Source: Eucommia ulmoides
Lineage: Eukaryota > Streptophyta > Magnoliopsida > Garryales > Eucommiaceae
Reading direction: 5' to 3'
Length of the DNA: 64,000 bases
Assembly: GCA_016647705.1 (NCBI GenBank)
Contig: CM028334.1
Location: 8,527,546-8,591,545 of the forward strand
Position numbers and translations under genes: made by a program
Notes under the pieces: generated by a model
Databases searched by the model: none
Told to the model about the DNA's origin: nothing
Seen by the model: only the letters and a program-made list of their open reading frames with translations
Part shown: piece by piece, positions 12,545-25,300 of the stretch
How positions within the stretch are numbered: the stretch's first letter is position 1
How the letters are laid out: each line of letters starts with the position of its first letter

Positions 12545-13560
12545 TCAACAAATTCATTAAAACTTGTAACTATTACTCCTAAACTTGTAACATTCTTCAA
12601 ATAAAATTGACAATTTATATCAATTACAAATTAAACTTGTAACTGTTAGCTCTAAACTTGTCACATTAGACAAAGAACTTGTAACATTCTTCAAACAAAG
12701 TGGAAAATTTTGATCCATGACAAATGAAACTTGTAAAAAACTTGTAACGTTGGACAAAGAATTTGTAATATTTTTCGAATAAAATTAACAATTTGTATAC
12801 AGGACAAATGAAACTTGTAACTATTAATCCTAAACTTCTAACATTGGATAGAAAACTTGTAACATTTAACAATGAACTTGTAATATTCTTCAAATAAAAT
12901 TGACAATTTGTATCTAGGACAAATGAAACTTGTAACTATTAACCCTAAACTTGTAACATTGGTTAGAAAACTTATAATATTTGTCAAAGAACTAAAATGT
13001 TTCCAATATAATTGACAATTTGTATCTTGGATAAAAAAAAGCTTGTAACTACTAACCCCAAACTTGTAACACTGGATAGAAAACTTGTAACATTCGTCAA
13101 AGAACTTGTAACATTCATCAAAGAACTTGTAACATGTGTCTAGGACAAATGGAATTTGTAACTACTAACCCTATACTTAAACATTGGATAGAAAACTTGT
13201 AGAGACTTGTAACATGCTTCAAATGTAATTGACAATTTGTGTCTTGGACAAATAAAATTTGCAACTACTAACCCTAAACTTGTAACATTGGATAGAAAAC
13301 TTGTAACATGCTTCCAATGTAACATGCTTCCAATATAATTGACAATTTGTATTTAGAACAAATGGAACTTGTAACTATTAACTCTAAACTTGTAACATTG
13401 GATAGAAAACTCGTAACATTCGTCGAAGAGCTTGTAACACGCTTCGAATATCATGGACAAATAAAATGTGGAATTATTAACCCCTAAACTTGTAACATTC
13501 GTTAAAAGAACTTGTAAAATGCTTAAAATAAATACTAATCTAACAGAGTTTTGGTGGCAC
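12545..13560. repeat. Minisatellite of about 85-115 bp units built on AACTTGTAACATT words
   Basis: About nine diverged copies of a unit containing 'gacaatttgtat(c)taggacaaatg(a/g)aacttgtaact', 'aaacttgtaacattggatag' and 'aaacttgtaacatt' follow head to tail. The landmark 'gacaatttgta' recurs near 12790, 12902, 13012, 13231 and 13340. Inside each unit the 13-mer AACTTGTAACATT is itself repeated, so this is a higher-order repeat. Open frames through it are repeat artefacts. Confidence 0.8.
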
Positions 13561-14158
13561 TAGATTTAACATATTTGGTTAAACTAGGGATAAATAACTC
13601 ACTGCTCAATGGGACATCATACAAATAAACCAATAATAATTCTATAACACTAATCAACTTAGACACGAGGATGTGGATCACTTACCTTATAACATTTCTT
13701 ACTTAACATTAACTCATCATCGAGACATTCACCTTTTGTTCGTCATTGCAACCTGTCTCAACGCTATAACATTAACAAGCATACAACAAGTAGTAGACGC
13801 ATATCTAAATAAATTCAAATGCAATAATTAATTTTGAGAGAAATACTTACATAAATAAATCCCTCACCTTAAGTTTGTGTTTCTGGTCTCTTTTGTTTCT
13901 CATCTAATTGTCCATCTCATCGACTTTCATCAATAAGAACAATTTTTCACAAAATTAAAGTACTTGATTTCACAAATATCATAACATAATGAATGAAACA
14001 TCAAAACAAAATAGATACTAATTAAATGAATAAAAAATATAAATTGCGAACTTAAATTAAAATTTGTAAAACTATTTGTCTCAATCAAAAGCTAAGTTAA
14101 TTCATTTATATCATAATGCTATTTTTTGGCTTAGTGATCTACCCAAGAGAGGATGAAT
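13561..14158. other. AT-rich intergenic DNA, nothing recognised
   Basis: I see no coding pattern, RNA gene or clean repeat here. The last 25 bases (14135-14158, 'tgatctacccaagagaggatg...') may still belong to the LTR that follows. Confidence 0.4.
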
Positions 14159-16446
14159 TGGATAGTTATAAAAATTAAAACAAATTTTTATCTTTCAACA
14201 CTTAAATATTCAAATAATTAATTTAATCCTAAATTAATTATTATCTTTATATAGCAGCGGATAAGTGTATAAATCTAGGTGCACACCTAAACAATAAGAA
14301 ATAAAGAAAATTAATAATGCAGTACACCACGATATATCCTGATTTACCAAGCTACTCTTGGTTAATCCAGTCCTCCGAGCACCACGGAGATTCGCACCCA
14401 CTAAACCACTTGATTCCTTTAATAGGTAGGAACCAAACCTTTACATCGATTCTTTTACTAGACTCATAATAAACTTTTACAATTATCCTTTTCATAGGTT
14501 AAGGACGAATCCCATCTTTTTACCAAGCCAAAGACTAACCTAGTCAATTTACAGGCTAAGGATCAAATATAATTCTTTTATACCTTAGGTTAAGAATCAA
14601 ACCTCACAAAAAATACTCCAAATATCATTTTCACCAGTAAAGATGGAACCGTTACAATTCATTCCAAATAATTTTAATCAAGAAGAATCTTGCCTAACTC
14701 TTTTCAAGGGAACAGAATAACCTAACTTTTTTGTACCTTAGGTAAAGATTGAACATCAATCTCTTTATTGGAAGAGATTGAAACCCTTGCTACCTCTGAC
14801 TAGATACTGCTAATAGTATCTAATCCACACAAACTCACCAATCATAAAAATCGATAGGTTTCTTCCCATTCAGAGTTTCTACCACCTCAAATCAATTTAA
14901 ACTCAATTAATGTCTCGAATTTACTAGTGATAGAATTTTACGTGAGGAAATAAAAATCTGATTATAAAAATAATACGGGTAGCACAAAATTGAACATATA
15001 ATCATATTATCACAGAAAATTGTTTTAAAAGAATTTTTATACTTTTTAAAGTTCAAAAACGATTTTATGAAAATCTTATCAACCAAGCAAATATAGAAAA
15101 ATTAATACACAATAAAGATTAATAGCTTAGAAAGATCTCACCAAGATAATACCGATTATAGATTGAAACACTAAACAGCTCAAATCGATAACGCCAACAC
15201 AATCAATGCTTTAACTTAAGAACTTGTCGCATAATTTATCTCACAATTAATTTCTCGAAATAGTATCAGAATAATAACTCTTAGAAAACTTAAAAACACT
15301 TAGTTCTTGATTGATTGGGATGTATTGATCTCTAAAAACGGAGGTCTATTTAAACTAATTTGAAACAGGTCCTCTAACGACTAGTTCACATAAGATATGA
15401 CAATTAAATGTATATATAGACCCCATATATCATTATCTTTCATTCTTGGTATATTTGACTTAAAATATGGCTTTTAAAATATTCAATTTAGTTCCCAAAT
15501 TATTTCTCAATCTCAAATTATAAAGATAGGAAGTATTAATTGAATTAAATTGAGATCCACTTTAATTTAATGTACTATAAAAGTAATATATCTATAATAT
15601 GGTCAAATTCCTAGAATATCTCCAAAATATTAGCCAAAAATGACTAGTTAACGACTAGTATTTGAATCAAAATCCTCAAATACTGAAACTGCTTCGTCAG
15701 TTAACCGATCAAAGCCTATCAGTCTCGACCGATCGTTTCTGGTTGCTAGCGAAGCCATTCTCAAATAATAGTCATTGACTGATCCCTATGAGTCAGTTGA
15801 CTAATTGATTCAAGATACTTCTCTAGACCAAATTTTGGCCCTGGTCGGTTGACCAATCATTGATGGTCGATTGACCGATCAATTCAGAGAGTTTACTTAT
15901 CGGTCATCGGTTAACCGATCTATCTTGATCGATTGACCGATCGATTCAGAGATTTCTCCAATTCCCAACCAATGCCCACCGGTTGACCAATCATTGCTGG
16001 AACATTTCTTCTTAATTCATTTTAACTCCAATTTTTGACATTTTTGACCATTTAACCAATTTCCTCTCTCGGTTAACTTAATTGACACTCATAATCAATT
16101 TTAAACACTAATATTGCTTAGGTCAATTTTTCTTTTTCAATTTCACATTGGAACAAATATGTGAACTAATTAGGATCCTAACAAAAAACACACTAAAATA
16201 TAAATCATTTAATTTGTGTTGTGTGTGATCTTAATCGGAATACATTAAGAGTAAAAATAAATTTGAGTTATTTTCACCTAAATTCTTCAAAATCTTTAAT
16301 CTCTTAATGTCCGTCTCTTTGCATCCTTAACAATTACTTCATGATAACATTACCAATGAAACTTTTAAACTGAAACATTCAATAAACTAGTTAGTTCCAC
16401 AAAAAATATCAACATTTAATTGTCCATCAAAATCTTGGGATCAACA
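14159..16446 (-). mobile_element. SIRE-like copia LTR, stand-alone copy
   Basis: On the - strand this starts TGTTGATCCCAAGATTTTG at 16446, matching the LTR start at 49524 and, with one change, at 45396. It ends ...TATAACTATCCA at 14159. It shares with 43119-45396 the blocks 'gcggataagtg', 'gatatatcctgatt(t/c)a', 'ccacggagatt(c/t)gca' and a region of repeated 'cggttgaccgatc' words (15680-15990). No internal coding region adjoins it, so it is a solo or fragment LTR. Its flanks (tgaat and ctatt) do not match. It carries the uninterrupted form of a site that is occupied by another LTR at 40136-43118. Confidence 0.7.
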
Positions 16447-16881
16447 CTATTAATTGAAACCAAACTTGCTTTTCCATCAAAACCATATATTTATAAACTA
16501 ACAAAATTTATCACGACTCAAACATTAATTTTCAAATAAAGGGAGAGAGAGAGGAAGAGAGAATAACAAACACGAACAGCGTCATCAAGAACAATAAGGT
16601 ATTGCTCTTGCACTATGCAGTCCATCATTTCGACTGTGCCAACAGATCCAATGAAAAGATTTCGTGTATAATTCTAAGAAATCACACTTTCACTTTCTTT
16701 TTTGTATGAATTTAATTTTTAAATGTTATTTTTCATATGTTTTATGCATGATGATGTTTATCCAAGCTTAAAAATGATGGTGTTTAGCTATGCTTAAAAG
16801 CAATGGTGTTCTCGACTACTACTACCATAATAGTTCACTACCCTAATTATCACGCCGCCATTGACACGCCAAACCAACGTT
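16447..16881. other. AT-rich intergenic DNA, nothing recognised
   Basis: No supported feature is visible. A short GA tract lies near 16545-16562. Confidence 0.35.
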
Positions 16882-17530
16882 ACCATCGGTGTCCCAACTC
16901 AGATTAGAAATTGATTTCAAAATAAAAAAATGAATAAAAAAGTCTACACTAATAAAAACTAATAATAAACTTAAATGAAATTGAGAATCAAAATAGAGAA
17001 ATAATCAATCCCTCTATTTGAAAGTATTGGGTTTTGATATTCGGTCAAATTGAAAATTGAAAAATAGAGAGAGAGATGGAGAGAGAGAAAGAGAGAGAAG
17101 AACCTTGATTGTTCTTGATGATTATGGTGGTCGCGGTTCTGTGAATGGGATGTTCTTGACGACAAACCCACTAGAGCGAGAGGGGGGGAGAGAGCAACAA
17201 CCATCGGTGTCCCAACTCAAATTAGAAGTTGATTCAAAATCCAAACTGAATCAATGTTTCCCAAACTAATTGAAACTAATAATAAACTTAAATGAAATTG
17301 AGAATCAAAACAGAGATAATCAATCATTCCATTTGAAAATATAAGGTTTTGAAAATTGATCAAATCGAAAATTAAAAAACAGAGAGGGAAAGGGAGAGAG
17401 ACGAACCTGGATTGTTCTTGAAGATGATGGTAGTCGCGATTTTGTGGACGATATGTTCTTTATGACGAAACCACTAGAATGAGAGAGGGAGAGAGAACAA
17501 CAACCAAGAACATGAGCACAAGAGAGAGAT
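16882..17530. repeat. Two-copy tandem duplication of about 317 bp
   Basis: The first unit opens 'accatcggtgtcccaactca' at 16882 and the second opens with the same words at about 17201. Each holds 'taataaacttaaatgaaattg', a GA-rich stretch, 'ttgttcttga(t/a)gat', and an 'aaccactagaa/aacccactagag' block followed by another GA tract. The copies differ by substitutions and small indels. Open frames on either strand run mostly through the GA tracts. I cannot name a gene here. Confidence 0.65.
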
Positions 17531-17830
17531 GATAGAATGGAGAAGATCAAGGCTGTTGATCGAGATAGCACAAACACGGGAGAGAGAGAGGAAGAAGTTG
17601 CAAAAGCGAAGAGAGCAACAGAGAAAAACAAGAGACGTGTATCGAAAAAGAACTAACCGACTATTTAGATTATGTTCCATTTTTTTTTAAAAGTGGTTTT
17701 GTGTTTTATAAAATCTCAACCAATCCACATATCCTAGTGTTGAATGTACTGATACACTTGAAATCAATTTTTTTTTTGGGTACAATACACTTGAAATCAA
17801 TAATGTATTGTAGATGGTCCCAATACTAAA

Positions 17831-18007
17831 AATAAAAACCAAACAACCCCTAAAATTATTGGGGTTAGTTTAAAGTTTTTGATTTCATGCCATAAGAAAA
17901 GTTCTAGTTTTCATAGCCCACCTGCTACATTAAAAAGTCGGTACAAGACAAATTTTTTCTACTCTCTTGCTTTTTTTTTTTCTCTCTCTCTCGCCATCTC
18001 CTCCTGG
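17831..18007 (+). repeat. Duplicate of the HVA22 promoter and leader segment
   Basis: This block matches 19071-19240, the DNA just upstream of the HVA22 start codon: 'attattggggtt(a/t)gttt', 'tttcatgcca', 'aaagttctagttttt...catagcccacctgctac' and 'gccatctcctcctgg' occur in the same order. The match stops at 'ctcctcctgg', about 140 bp before the ATG in the downstream copy, so exon 1 is not duplicated. The upstream copy is thus a promoter segment without a gene. Confidence 0.75.
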
Positions 18008-18019
18008 CTCGATTTCAAG

Positions 18020-18540
18020 ATATTGAATGAATATTCACAACCGTTGCAGAAGTGAATGTTTATAATTTTGTATTCACAGTGAATTTTTATAAATTTGTGA
18101 ACATTCACAACAGTCGTAGAAGTGAATGTTTATATTGGATCTGGACATTGGCAGATGATCTGAGGTTGTTCACATCTTTGTTTTGAAATTTGTTTAGATT
18201 AAAGAGGATTTTATATTTTAATTTTCATTTTTCACCCCCTTGAAGATTCACATTTTTCACCCATTGAATGTTTTTTTTCCCGAAATATTAAGTGAATATT
18301 CATTAACAGTCGCAAAAGTGAAATGTTTATAATTTTGTATTGACAATGAATGGTTATATATTTGTATTCACAGGAGTGGATGTTTATATAGTTCAATCAG
18401 TCATTGTTACAATAAATATAACTAGAAAACGTGAATGCCCACATAAACATTGTGAATATTCACAGTAGTACAATCAGTTTCCGTTAAAATGTTTTAAATG
18501 TTTAAAATAGCAAAATAAAAATGTGAATGTTCATGTGTTA
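18020..18540. repeat. Diverged repeat of GTGAATGTTTATA / TATTCACAA words
   Basis: The words 'gtgaatgtttata', 'gaatattcaca' and 'agtcg(t/c)a(g/a)aagtgaatg' recur with short spacers between 18025 and 18540 in both orientations, giving possible short hairpins. It lies between the two promoter copies. No coding signal is present. Confidence 0.45.
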
Positions 18541-19070
18541 TTATATTTTACAGAATGACATTTTATGTAAATTAGAAAAAAACGATGGTCAATGAATTTT
18601 TTTTAAAAATATTTGGGGACTGAAAAATTAATTAAAGTAATTGAAGATCTATTTTATAGTTTTTATATCTTTTGAGGACTAAATAATAAATTTCTCTTGA
18701 TTGTTTATTAGTGAAAAAAAAATCAAAATTGAACGTCCACTAAAAATGATCAACGCCACTTCCTTAATAATTCACCAATTATAGAAATAAACAATAATAA
18801 ACAAATTTTGTGAAAATTCAAATTAGATTAAATTCATGACAATTGTACTATTTTAATTTATATTTTACTAAAAAATAATCAATATAGATATCAACATGAA
18901 TATGATGGAATGTAGATTAAAACGATATAATTTTCATAAATTTAATACAATCTAACATTAATAAAATGATTTTTTTTTTTAGTGATTGGGCTGGGGGGGG
19001 GGGGGGGGGATATTAATTAATAGAAAGATTAATATAATAATAAGTTATTAAAGAATATTATTTTACAAAT
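18541..19070. other. AT-rich upstream DNA with a 17-base G run
   Basis: Apart from an AT-rich background, the one notable feature is an uninterrupted run of 17 G at 18993-19009, about 370 bp upstream of the HVA22 ATG. Confidence 0.4.
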
Positions 19071-19381
19071 AAAAGCCCAACAGCCCCCGAAATTATTGGG
19101 GTTTGTTTCAAGCGTGTGTTTTTGCTTTCATGCCAAAGGAAAGTTCTAGTTTTTCATAGCCCACCTGCTACACTAAAAAGCCGGTACAAGCCGAACTTTT
19201 TCTGGTCTCTCTCTCTCTTATATTCGCCATCTCCTCCTGGGAACCAAACACACAAAAAAAAAAAGGGTAAAAAAGTTGCACTAGCTCTTCTTCTTCTTCT
19301 TCTTCTTCCAAGAACAACAGATCGGTTCAGAAAAATACTCGAAAACTAAGTTCTGGAACACTGTGAATCTGTGACAAGGAA
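19071..19381 (+). promoter_or_regulatory. HVA22 proximal promoter and 5' leader
   Basis: The sequence before the ATG at 19382 has an AT-rich stretch (19040-19070), then a CT-rich tract at 19205-19218 and a (CTT)n run near 19285-19308. Such pyrimidine patches are usual in plant core promoters and leaders. The transcription start cannot be fixed by eye. Most of the block (to 19240) is duplicated at 17831-18007. Confidence 0.45.
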
Positions 19382-22300
19382 ATGGGATCTGGGGCTGGAA
19401 GCTTCCTCAAGGTCGTGGCTAAAAACTTCGACGTTCTAGCTGGGTATGTATCTCTCCTCCTATTTACAAGTTTCAATAATTCCGTAGCAATTCGTTTCTT
19501 AAATCTTTGTTACACATTATATTGTTTACATGCCTGATTCTATACATTTGCTTGATTTTGCAGGCCTGTGGTTAGTCTCGTTTATCCCTTGTAAGTAAAT
19601 TTCTATTTTATTTATGCTAATCCCATCACATTTAAGTTGTTCATTCCGTTTTTTTTCCTCTGCTTTCAGCTCAATCGAGGCTGATTTCTAGTGGGCATGG
19701 TGAATTATTGATTTTGCTTTTGTGGGTTTTTGGATAGGTTAAAAACTAGGGTTTTTTGCTGTTTGGATTTTTATTTATTATTTGTTGACAGGTATGCCTC
19801 AATTAGGGCAATTGAAACTAAGTCTCCGGTTGATGACCAACAATGGCTGACTTATTGGGTTCTCTACTCTATGATCACTCTTATTGAGCTTACATTTGCC
19901 AAACTCATCGAGTGGTAACGTACCTCTTGCGTCTTTTAATTACTTTGATGATTATTTTCCTGTTCTTTCCATGATTAATGTTCATAGTTTTTCTAGAATG
20001 CAAATGCATTGCAGACTAAAAGCTAAATTAAATAGGAGAATTCTCAATCACATGGCGGGAGAATAGTGCATAAATATTTACAAATAAAAAGTTTCTCTGT
20101 GGCAAGGCTCGAAAACTTAGCCAGTTAGCCTTTCTGGTGAGAATCAATACTTTAGTCAATTCAACTTACCGAAGTTGACTAATTAGGGACTGTTTGGTTG
20201 TCCTTCAATTCTCAAATTCTACTATTTTTCAATTAGTCAATCTATTATCTTTTATAATTTAGTGATTTGTTTTAAGAATTAAGAACACTTAAATTAGTTC
20301 TAGTTCAAAAACTATTTTCTCGTGTAATTGGATATAGTTTAAAATTTAACTTCATTAAGTAAATTATATGTTTCTTTGTTGAAGCGAATATTATGTAAGC
20401 TTGATTGAATTAGGTTAATGGAGAAATATTCAAACGATATCATGAAATATAAGATAATTCATAGAATAGGATACTTTAGACAAACAAACGGACCCTTGAC
20501 GCTTATATTTGAGGTCTTCTTGATTGGAATGGGAATATGTTAGAATATGTATTTTGATGATGGTGATACCTATTATGGATTCACACAATTATATCTATAT
20601 GCTTACAAGATAGCATGTAAAACATGTAAACCACATTGAGCATGTGTTCCTACTTCTAGAAACTCAAATAATCCATATATTTCTCCCCCTTTGACATTCT
20701 CCAACAAAATAGAAACGTATAGAAATGAATTTGGAGCAACAATTTAACATATGCTTATGCATTATTTTAGAAAAATGATACCAATTTATAGGACCTTAGG
20801 AAAATAATATTGATTTTAAGAACGGGTCACTATATGCTTTCAAATATGGTGATAGTCATTATATGATAGCAATTGAAACAAATTTAAAGTTGTACCTAGT
20901 TATCAAAGCATATGATACCTAGGACTAGAGTGCATATAATCAATGATGGCACATTGTTCAAGCATTTCAATCAATAATGTGAGGTAAATATACTACAAAA
21001 TATCACAAATATTTATATGATTTAACATAACCCTTTATTATGAAAGTATTATCCTATAAAGTATGAGGGACTTCGAATATATATTTGATAAACACATAAT
21101 GATCAGATATTGAAATTCAAATATCATATTCTATCAATCAAGGTTTTAAATATCGGCCGTTACGTACCGTAACGGCCGATTCGTATCGGAAATCGAACCC
21201 TCCGATACCGTTACACAGCCGATTCCGGAGTCTAGGGACGATTCGCACCGTATCGGGCCGTTGCGGACCAATACGGTGCTGTAACGGCCGTTACTGAGGC
21301 CGTTACGGCTGTTACAGCTCTATTTTCAGGTCCGACACCCATGTGAGTTCTAGTTTTTCAGCTTTCTTCAGAGAATCTTCCATATAATTGAGCAGAGGTA
21401 AAGAAAAAAATAGTAGAAGACAAAAAAAAACTTACTAATTAGCAGAAAATCAAAGAGCTCCTCACCAAAAGTTGAGATATCAATTGCGGCGTCGCGGCAT
21501 TGTCAAACCCTAACAGAAACAACTCGTCGCCAAACATAGCTCTCGCCGTTGCCGGAGATGTCACAGTCGCAGCTCTCTCCGTCGCGTCACAGCTCCTCGT
21601 CTTCGCCGCACTCCGTTCGTCTCTCTCTCTCTCTCTCTCCATCTCATTTGGGCGTGTGAGTGAGTGTGTCGGTTGATTTGGGATGGTCATGGGTATGTTT
21701 GGTTGATAATTAGGGGGGTTTGGAAATAATATTGATTTATAAAATGATAAATGACTTGTTTACAATTTAGTCCTAAAATTTTCTAACTTTTATTTTTATA
21801 GCATTTTTTTTTGTCATTATTATTTATGACATTATATGTATAACTATATATATAATGGTTAATTTAGTGTTAATTAGCTTTAATTATGATTTTAGTAAAT
21901 AGTATGAATTATGCCAACGTCGACTATGAAGAGCCTGAGCGCAATTCGTTTTGGTATTGATAATTTTATATGAGTGTATTATTTTTGTAATATGATGTAG
22001 AAGTACAATTTACTCTTTTATTATATTTGTGTAATATATTTTTATTAAGTATTGTGTGCATCATCTTATTCTTTTAAGATTGTTAAGTACGATAGTTTTT
22101 CGTCTTTTTTTTGTCTTTATTCTGTTGTATATAACCCTAAAATATAATAATATCTATTATAATGTGTTTATTAAAGGTTAAATGAGTAAAACAATTACTC
22201 TTATTGAGTTTTTGAGGATGTTCTGGTGATTTTAATAATTTCACGACCGTTACGGCCGATTTCTGTTACGGACAAGCCGATACTCCCGATACCGTTACAC

Positions 22301-25300
22301 CGCGACCGTTACCGTTACGTAACCCGATACCGCGATTTAAAACCTTGCTATCAATATAAAAACATTGTGTTATTCAATAAGAAATTTGACATTAAGAACC
22401 AAATATTTTATATAAAGTATCATATTTCTCTAATAGAATAATCCTTTGGGAATACATTTTTTTTTAAATATGCAATGGTAAGGTTGTTTCATTGTAACCT
22501 GGAGGTTTCGGGTTCAAATCTTGAAAACAACCTCTCTGTATACAGGGGTAAGGTTGCATACATCTGACTTTTCCCAGACCTCGCAATGATGGGAGCTTTG
22601 TGCTAGGCTGACCTTTGATGAATGACAATTCAATTTTATGAGAATGCATTGCATATGTGATCAAAACAAATCTCATTTGGACGTGAAACATATATCACAT
22701 GATAGGAACAATGTTCAAATGAATCATACATGAACAAGATAATATTTCAGCTGTTCGCTAGTTCATAAAATGTAATCAGTATAATGATATTCAATATGAT
22801 ACCAGTGGTTATGATGATATTAGAAAAATGGATTCCAAAGCATGGGACTTATATAGAGTTTTATTTCCTAAATAGTTATTCATGCAATCATTTTAGGATA
22901 TTCAAATACAAGATTGAAGAGGATATTGACAACCACAAAATAATATGACATTCATGTCAATAAGATCGCATAGTTGTTGTATAGGTTGTGAACTTTGTTT
23001 ACTGTTGAGTCGAATGAAGATCTAACTCCCATCTTGAACATTTCAACAAAGTGTCCTTGCTAAATTTTCATGTTTGTAGATTCATGGGCACCATGTTGAT
23101 GTTTTCTCTATTTGGGAGTTGATACATGTTATTTTTGGAATGATTTCCGTTTACATTTGGAGTTGATCTTTGTTTTTGAGAACCTACAAATATCTCACAG
23201 CTATTTTTTTCCACAAATATCATTCTTAATAGCACATCGAAGTACAAGTTTAGTCACCATTTTAGTCTCCAAAAGAAGTATAATCTCATTTAAATTCTGA
23301 TAGACTAAAATCATGGTAATACACTTGTCTAATGGTCTAATGTTATATAGTTGTCTTTCTTAACCAATCAAGGTGCATTTGCATATTCACTCACCAAGTG
23401 TAGGAGACAAGTAATTATTTGATTTTTTGAGTTAAATTTTGAATTACCTTAATGCTGAATGATATCCAACGTACCAATTCTTCCTTAGAAATGATATGTA
23501 ATGCCTTTTCCTCCAAGTTTCTATCCTTTCTCAAGAAATTATTTTGATTGAGACTACAATGCTTAAGAAACATCATTAGTTGTAGTCAGTTAACAGGATT
23601 AAGCTTTTATATGTTGTTAACGTTGGAATTTCGTCAATGATCCCAACTCTCAATTCCGTAATCAATACCTACAAAAATTAGGAATAACACTTAGGATGCC
23701 GAAGTGGTATTGCCAAATACCCTCCGGTGTGAGAAATAAGTTAATCAGGAATTAAATGATAATTAGAATTGTGTTGTAACCTGTAAATTACCATATTTAT
23801 AGAATGAGACTTACATAACTTCTTTTATTCTCGCCATATCCTAACTAATCAACGTCTCTCGATATTCTCCATCTTAAACGTTTAAGTCCATTATTTGAAT
23901 ACTTTAGACTTTATTGATTATTTCAGATCTCCTTTGCGCTGCTTTAATACAAGCCCATAAATAGCTCATCTTATTCTCCGAGATGGGCCTATCCGTTTAA
24001 GCCCATTATCTCACATCTCCTCTGATAGTCAGGAGCCCATCCAGGTTAGGCTCATGACCATTCATCCATTAAATTCCCTGCATGGGTTGTGGGGAAACCA
24101 CCCTCATCATTTGCCCCTTGTCTTCTTGGCTTTCGTGAGAAAGACGAGAAGTCACTTCCATACTAGCGCTATATCTCTTCATCTTCCTCATAGGTTATTT
24201 CTCCGTTCATTTTCGTTTTCACAGCTTCTCATTTTCTCTTAGATTACTCTTGCTTCGTTTTACTACCTCTCTTCATCCTTTAATCATTTCCTCTTCGATT
24301 CAATGGCTGACGTAAGAAATCAATTAGCAATCGTCCCTGCTGGTTCTGTCATTGCAGGCGATGCTTCTTCCCCTGACCTCTCCTTGAATTGGGTTGAACA
24401 TGGTGCTTTTTTTTTTCTTCAAAAGCTCTCTGCCTGAATTTTGTGAAAAATTCAACATTCCCTCCTCATTTACTATTTTAGGTTTCTTAAAGAGTATTGA
24501 GTGTCCTCATATCCCTTGCAAAGGCGATGTTTGTCTATTTGGGTGGATGTTTGATTTTGGCCTTTGCCTTCCTTTCCTTACTCTTAATTGGGAATTTTTC
24601 CATTCTTATAATATCCGTCCTGCTTAGCTCTTCCCCAGCAGTTGGCGTCAGCTTCTTGGCGGTCTATTCCTCTCCCAGATTAATCAAGTTCCCCTCACTA
24701 ATTCTAATAGAATAATAGCATTTGAAGTTAAGATGGTCATTTACTTCTTAACATGATTACTACTCTGAAGTAGAACATAAATCATTTTGAATAATAGATC
24801 ATTTATTATGTCTATTGTGAGATACAATTGTCTTCAATACATATGCAAGTAGATGTAGAAGCAAAATCATCACAATGACTATCATTCAAAACTCGAATCA
24901 GATTTTCAAAATTGGTGTTTTTTCAAGTTTTGAATCAAAACCTTTTGACTTAGCACGGACGTTCTTTAACTTCTGATTCAAGGCTAGAGTTTTTAAAATA
25001 ATCTAATCAAACTTCATTTTTCAAAACTTGGTATCAATTTCAAGAAATACAATTTTCATACTCAACATTTCAAGATTCCTTATTGAACTATCAAAACTTG
25101 TTTCCAAAATTTAATTTTCCTTTTCAAGATTTCAATAAGTAGCAAAATCAAAGTTGTTTTTCAACTTAGTCAAACTATTTTTCAAAAATTCATTTTCGTT
25201 TTTTTCAATTCCAAATCACATATCTCAACTTTTGATTTTTCAAACTTAGTAATATTGCTATTCTTCAAGAGATTCAACTTTTTAAATCAATTCATTCATC

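Noticed and set aside
12666-13325. Open frames on the - strand with repeated 'CYKFF' and 'VTSF' words
   Set aside because: They are translations of the tandem minisatellite.
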